Source of the DNA: an uncultured Clostridia bacterium
Lineage (GTDB): Bacteria; Bacillota; Clostridia; Christensenellales; Aristaeellaceae
Reading direction: 5' to 3'
Assembly (NCBI GenBank): GCA_934636425.1
Contig: CAKUAV010000050.1
Span: forward strand, 1 to 17,676
DNA length: 17,676 nt
The notes beneath the pieces are model-generated. The model did not search any database, was not told the origin of the DNA, and saw only the letters and a list, made by a program, of their open reading frames with translations. Within the stretch, counting starts at the first letter, position 1, and the number at the start of each line of letters is the position of its first letter. A program made the position numbers and the translations under genes. Positions 14,707 through 17,676 of the stretch are shown here, piece by piece.

Positions 14707-15390
14707 ATGAAATGCAAGGCATTGATCTCTATATTTTTAGCAGTTCTCCTGTTGACGGAATTTGCCTGCGCAGAAGGAATGGATCCGGCGATTGAGCGCG
14801 TTTTGAAAAATGTGGAAGGAGAACCGGAGGTTTCATATCGAACGCTGCACGAATACGCGTCTCTCTTGGAAAAAATTGGTGACAGGCTGGGCGCGAAGAC
14901 GGATCCGCTCACGGCAATTTATTCAGCGTGGTTTATGCAGTCGCTGAATATGGAACGATGTGTGGCGGAGGATGTTTTCGCAGCCATAGAGGGCGAAGGG
15001 CTGGAAATATACAGGCAATGTGACTTTGGCAAACTGAATGTACATGTCTATTGCGGTGAAGAAAGAGATTATCTCGGGATTCTTTGCAAGGGCGATTCTG
15101 TATTGTGTCTGCAATATATCAACGATTTGCCGAGCGAGGAATGGCAGACGGAGGGCTGCGAGCCGTTGATCGGCGATTATCCTCATTTTCAGATTGTGCA
15201 GGGGCCGGCGACCGGCATGACCTATGATAGCGCGTACGGATTCTTTGCAGATGGCTCAGTGGTTATGCTAGAGCTTTTCTGCAAGCCTGAATATGGATGG
15301 AAAACATATTTGGAAGCAGATGTGCTCAATATCATGACGCTGACAAAGCGTTTGTGCGCAGGCGCTGAACAGGGAGGGAATATTGAATAG
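14707..15390 (+). CDS. Secreted protein of unknown function downstream of an Rhs remnant
   Basis: 227 aa. The N-terminus MKCKALISIFLAVLLLTEFACA is a Sec signal peptide (hydrophobic core about 5-17, likely cleavage after ACA at residue 22). The residues before Cys21 do not form a lipobox. The mature part is acidic with several Cys and has no recognisable motif. AAGGAG lies 12 nt before the ATG, so initiation may be weak. It follows the copy 1 promoter and Rhs remnant, where immunity or toxin-partner genes usually sit. It could be an extracytoplasmic immunity protein, but this is inferred only from position. Base composition appears more AT-rich than the genes to the left. Confidence 0.75.
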   Translation: MKCKALISIFLAVLLLTEFACAEGMDPAIERVLKNVEGEPEVSYRTLHEYASLLEKIGDRLGAKTDPLTAIYSAWFMQSLNMERCVAEDVFAAIEGEGLEIYRQCDFGKLNVHVYCGEERDYLGILCKGDSVLCLQYINDLPSEEWQTEGCEPLIGDYPHFQIVQGPATGMTYDSAYGFFADGSVVMLELFCKPEYGWKTYLEADVLNIMTLTKRLCAGAEQGGNIE

Positions 15391-15791
15391 GCAATACAGT
15401 TGATCGAGTTGATCGGGAAAAGTGGAAATTCCGGCTTGCCTGTGCTGCGGCTGTCGTATTTGCAGGCGTATGCCTGGTTCTGATCGGTGCGATAGTGAAG
15501 GCTGTTGTTCAGATGGCTATCCTCTTCCTGGCGCCGGGCAGTTCAGGAGAATTGCCGGAGTGGACGATTATCACAGCGGCCTTGTTTTATCGGTTGCTGA
15601 TAAGGGAACGGACAGTTCTCTGGCTGTTTGGTGGGGAACAGTGGAAAATCCGGAAAACTTCTCCTGTGAGAGAATCTTTCAGGCGATTGAGAGGAGCCTT
15701 GAAGGAACTGTGCAAAGTGTTTCGTATAGTATATGACGCGGCTATATGGACATGGATTTTTGTAACGTTCCTGATGCGAAGCCGGTGTTAG
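15383..15791 (+). pseudogene. Probable frameshifted small membrane protein
   Basis: A strong AGGGAGGG (15371-15378) points to a TTG at 15383, which overlaps the end of the preceding gene by 8 nt, but that frame closes after six codons (MNRQYS, stop). The neighbouring frame is open from 15387 to a TAG at 15789-15791. It encodes a membrane protein: REKWKFRL, a hydrophobic span ACAAAVVFAGVCLVLIGAIV, a second hydrophobic stretch around MAILFLAP, and a basic tail ending FLMRSRC. A small indel near 15400, beside a tandem GTTGATCGA/GTTGATCGG, would join the two. Without it the first usable start is GTG 15495, which has no ribosome site and loses the first span. No family is recognised. Confidence 0.45.
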
Positions 15792-15897
15792 CGGCGTGTG
15801 AGCGATGAAGAATGGTCGGAAACCTGTTGAATCAATGCCGCATTAACAGTTTGCAGATGATGAGGCAGTGACCAAACAGGACGACGCGCTCCCCCTG

Positions 15898-15927
15898 TTG
15901 ACAGCGCGGGAGGCCGCGTGGTAGAAT
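15898..15927 (+). promoter_or_regulatory. Promoter in repeat copy 2
   Basis: The same -35 TTGACA (15898-15903), 18-nt spacer and extended -10 TGG-TAGAAT (-10 hexamer 15922-15927) as in copy 1, with no base changed in either hexamer or the spacer. It could transcribe through the broken toxin into the lipoprotein gene at 16576. Confidence 0.85.
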
Positions 15928-15968
15928 GCAGGTGCAGCGCGGAAGTGTATCACCGATTGAATGAAAAG

Positions 15969-16012
15969 CCCTGCGGAAGCGCCATGGACGCCGAATCCGT
16001 TCCGCCGCAGGG
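15969..16012 (+). other. Structured 44-nt RNA element, copy 2
   Basis: The outer 8-bp stem CCCTGCGG/CCGCAGGG (15969-15976 and 16005-16012) is fully conserved with copy 1. Changes fall in the interior: CGCT becomes CGCC and TTCAG becomes TTCCG, weakening the inner pairings. This matches either retained outer structure or simple shared ancestry. Confidence 0.4.
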
Positions 16013-16575
16013 GCCGCGCCTGCGATGAAGAGGCTGATATGCGCCGGTGTTACTGCCCATCTCTGGCAAGGTTCATCTCGGCGGATGTGGTGGCCGGGCA
16101 GGTCGGCGCGGTCAATGGGCATAATTTGTATGCTTATTTGCGGGAATGATCCGATGAGCCAAATGGACGAAAACGGAGAGAGTACCGCTGTATGCTATAA
16201 GGCATATCCTGCTGATTCATGCAAAATCCGCGATGTAACGGCTGAAGTCGACGCCGTATTGATTTCCACAGCGCGGAAGTGCTTTGGCTTGCGTATACTG
16301 ATGAATGGAAGATACTATAAGATGGTAAATCATGAGGCTGAGTGAGATATAAAGCGAAAGGATTTTGGGGAAGGCAACGATAAAAAACGCCATATCCCGG
16401 ATCGTATAGCGCCGTGGTAGAGTATCATGGGCAAAGGATGACGCTGGAGGAGCTTGGAAACTATACCTGCGGTTACTTGGGGCGTGCAGTGCTGTTGGGA
16501 GGATCGTATTATGCGTCAGGGATGCCGAGGAATGAAGAGCAGCTAAACAATGTATTTGAAGACGGGAGGTATTAG
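15994..16575 (+). pseudogene. Broken Rhs protein end with toxin-44-type C-terminal domain
   Basis: The first part reads NPFRRRGRACDEEAD, then RFISADVVAGQVGAVNGHN and LYAY. An extra T near 16136 shifts the frame. The next frame continues CGNDPMSQMDENGES up to YYKMVNHEAE, where a TGA replaces the expected Trp codon before DIKRK. A further shift leads to TPYPGSYSAVVEYHGQRMT, LEELGNYTCGYLGRA and LLGGSYYASGMP, the hallmark of toxin-44 (PT-TG) domains of Bacillota Rhs/wall-associated toxins. It ends NNVFEDGRY and TAG at 16573-16575. At least two frameshifts and one or two premature stops make it inactive. The lipoprotein ATG follows the final TAG directly. Confidence 0.8.
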
Positions 16576-17142
16576 ATGAGTATAGTGCGAAAAGTGGCTA
16601 TGGCGATAGCCATGGCTATGGTTGCACTGCTGATGAGCCTGTCGAGTTGTCGAAGCAATTATCTTCCCGAGAAGGATGCAGCCTCTGAGGTCGATGCGTT
16701 TTTTGAACGGGACTATGAACAGCTGTGCGAGATTGTCGAGTTTCTGATGTCGCAAAAAGAATCCACCGTTTACATTGATTTTGATCCTCGCTTGACTGTG
16801 AAGGCATACACCCTAAAGGGAAATCGCTATGAGGAAAAAGAGGTGACGCTTGATTCCAAAGCGATTGAGCAAAGCGTCCGTGAATTGGGGCGAAAAGGGT
16901 ATATTCGTATCAAAAAAAGCGATAACTTTATATACTTCGAGGTCTGGAAAAAGCGTTTTCATATGGAGTTCGATGCGGGATTCGCCTATTCAATCGACGG
17001 TTCGGGGAATCTGGAGGCTATTCAGTTTGTCATCAGTCAAAGACCCATGGGTCCAGAGAATTGGTATTATTGCGAGACCGATTACAATGAATGGCGCGCC
17101 AATCACACTCGCTCTTCGAAGGAAAGCGCTGATCAGAAGTGA
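16576..17142 (+). CDS. Lipoprotein, probable immunity partner of the broken Rhs toxin
   Basis: 188 aa. The signal sequence MSIVRKVAMAIAMAMVALLM ends in lipobox LSSC, with lipidation expected on Cys25, so the protein is anchored on the outer face of the membrane. The mature part is hydrophilic, starts SNYLPEKDAASEVDAFF and ends in the motif-like WYYCETDYNEWRANH. The ribosome site GGGAGG lies 6-7 nt before the ATG, inside the end of the toxin remnant, so the two were once translationally coupled. Position straight after a toxin-44-type C-terminus makes an immunity role likely. Known families cannot be assigned by eye. The frame is intact although the toxin is not. Confidence 0.8.
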   Translation: MSIVRKVAMAIAMAMVALLMSLSSCRSNYLPEKDAASEVDAFFERDYEQLCEIVEFLMSQKESTVYIDFDPRLTVKAYTLKGNRYEEKEVTLDSKAIEQSVRELGRKGYIRIKKSDNFIYFEVWKKRFHMEFDAGFAYSIDGSGNLEAIQFVISQRPMGPENWYYCETDYNEWRANHTRSSKESADQK

Positions 17143-17264
17143 TGTAGGAGGAACACTGTTTCAGGCCGCATAGAGGTATAGCGCGGGAGCATATCAATAT
17201 TCGGTGAAGCTGTATTAAGACGCATTGACGTCACATGAAGCGAACGAGGTGAACAATTGACGCC

Positions 17265-17639
17265 ATGAGCGCGGCTAATATTATCGGCGTGTACTATCAC
17301 CCGCATTACAGGGACGTGTATATTGTAGAAATGCTGATCGCCACGTCCCCTGATTCGATTGATTTTTCTTCGTTTTGCTGCGTAGATCCAAATCTTCCAA
17401 AGAGCGACTGGCAAACTGTATTTGGCGAACACTTTCTTTCATCAGACGGAGATTTCATCATCGGCGACGGCATTGACAAGCCCCGTGTATCCAGCAATGA
17501 AGCTCGTGTGGTGTTTGGATTGTATGCGGAGGGCCTGGACATTCCATTGTCAACGCCATATGGTGAGTTTGCCCTGTCATCACCGGAGGACTTGCCTGCC
17601 CGGCTGAAGAACGCAGCGCTGAATATTTGTCTTGATTGA
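17265..17639 (+). CDS. Small soluble protein, possible Rhs-associated immunity protein
   Basis: 124 aa with no signal peptide or membrane span. The sequence includes YYHPHYRDVYIVEMLIA, SDWQTVFGEHFL and a C-terminal DIPLSTPYGEFALSSPEDLP. The last pattern (PL.TP.G...L......LP.RL) recalls small immunity-type proteins encoded next to Rhs C-termini, but that link is from memory and unverified. The ATG at 17265 has only GAGGTG 14 nt upstream. A TTG at 17257 is better spaced from it but gives a three-codon frame whose TGA overlaps this ATG, so coupling through a mini-frame is possible. The gene ends 37 nt before the window edge. Confidence 0.55.
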   Translation: MSAANIIGVYYHPHYRDVYIVEMLIATSPDSIDFSSFCCVDPNLPKSDWQTVFGEHFLSSDGDFIIGDGIDKPRVSSNEARVVFGLYAEGLDIPLSTPYGEFALSSPEDLPARLKNAALNICLD

Positions 17640-17676
17640 TATTCTGCCGCATGTGTGACGCTTCTGTGTTGATCGC

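Larger units (their letters stand above)
15877..16140 (+). repeat. Direct repeat copy 2: promoter plus Rhs core-end fragment
   Basis: About 264 bp, the partner of 14386-14648 and offset by about 1.49 kb. The differences are mostly scattered substitutions plus a few single-base indels. The 3' boundary again falls at the NLYAY codons, after which the two copies are unrelated. Confidence 0.9.

Noticed and set aside
15422..15736. Alternative 104-codon frame overlapping the membrane-protein frame
   Set aside because: It has a GTG start without a ribosome site and a Cys-rich, non-hydrophobic N-terminus. The overlapping frame gives coherent membrane spans, though this choice is not certain.
14503..16345. 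UGA recoding (Gly or Trp) to explain in-frame TGA in the Rhs remnants
   Set aside because: TGA ends many intact genes here (cas3, cse1, cas5e, cas6e, cas1). The two remnant TGAs stand for different residues, and frameshifts are present as well, so simple decay is the better explanation.
17133..17432. Minus-strand open frame near the right edge
   Set aside because: Antisense to the 124-aa gene with no ribosome site or recognisable features.

Overview
The window looks like a chromosomal segment of a fairly GC-rich gut-type member of the Bacillota, probably class Clostridia. This is an inference. It rests on strong AGGAGG-type ribosome binding sites, near-consensus sigma-A promoters, a type I-E repeat of the Firmicutes kind (compare Streptococcus thermophilus CRISPR4), and Rhs/toxin-44 remnants of a style common in gut Clostridia. 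No rRNA or tRNA gene was seen.

Positions 1-10425 hold a complete type I-E CRISPR-Cas locus read right to left on the minus strand. A near-consensus promoter (10397-10425) drives cas3-cse1-cse2-cas7e-cas5e-cas6e-cas1-cas2. Each junction overlaps by 4-11 nt or is separated by 1-14 nt. After a leader of only 42 nt comes an array of 17 identical 28-nt repeats with 16 complete 33-nt spacers, which runs off the left edge. The genes supply interference (Cse1, Cse2, Cas7e, Cas5e and Cas6e forming Cascade, plus Cas3), crRNA processing (Cas6e) and adaptation (Cas1 and Cas2). Cas2 carries a C-terminal DEDDh (DnaQ-like) exonuclease with its catalytic residues intact. Cas3 has an unusual Walker A.

Positions 10426-14330 are housekeeping or accessory DNA. 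They hold a 58-aa glycine-rich single-span membrane protein, a nucleoside hydrolase with its own textbook promoter and terminator, and a 527-bp intergenic stretch with several hairpins and an orphan plus-strand terminator. A leftward pair follows: a polysaccharide deacetylase and an alpha/beta hydrolase.

Positions 14330-17676 are an eroded polymorphic-toxin region that looks more AT-rich. Two copies of a ~263-bp repeat, each with a near-perfect promoter, an RNA hairpin and the last part of an Rhs core, lie about 1.49 kb apart. Copy 1 is followed by a secreted protein and a probably frameshifted membrane protein. Copy 2 runs into a multiply broken toxin-44-type C-terminus. Directly after it come an intact lipoprotein and then a small soluble protein, both of which fit orphan immunity genes. 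The layout suggests that Rhs C-terminal cassettes were captured by recombination and that the toxins decayed while downstream genes were kept.
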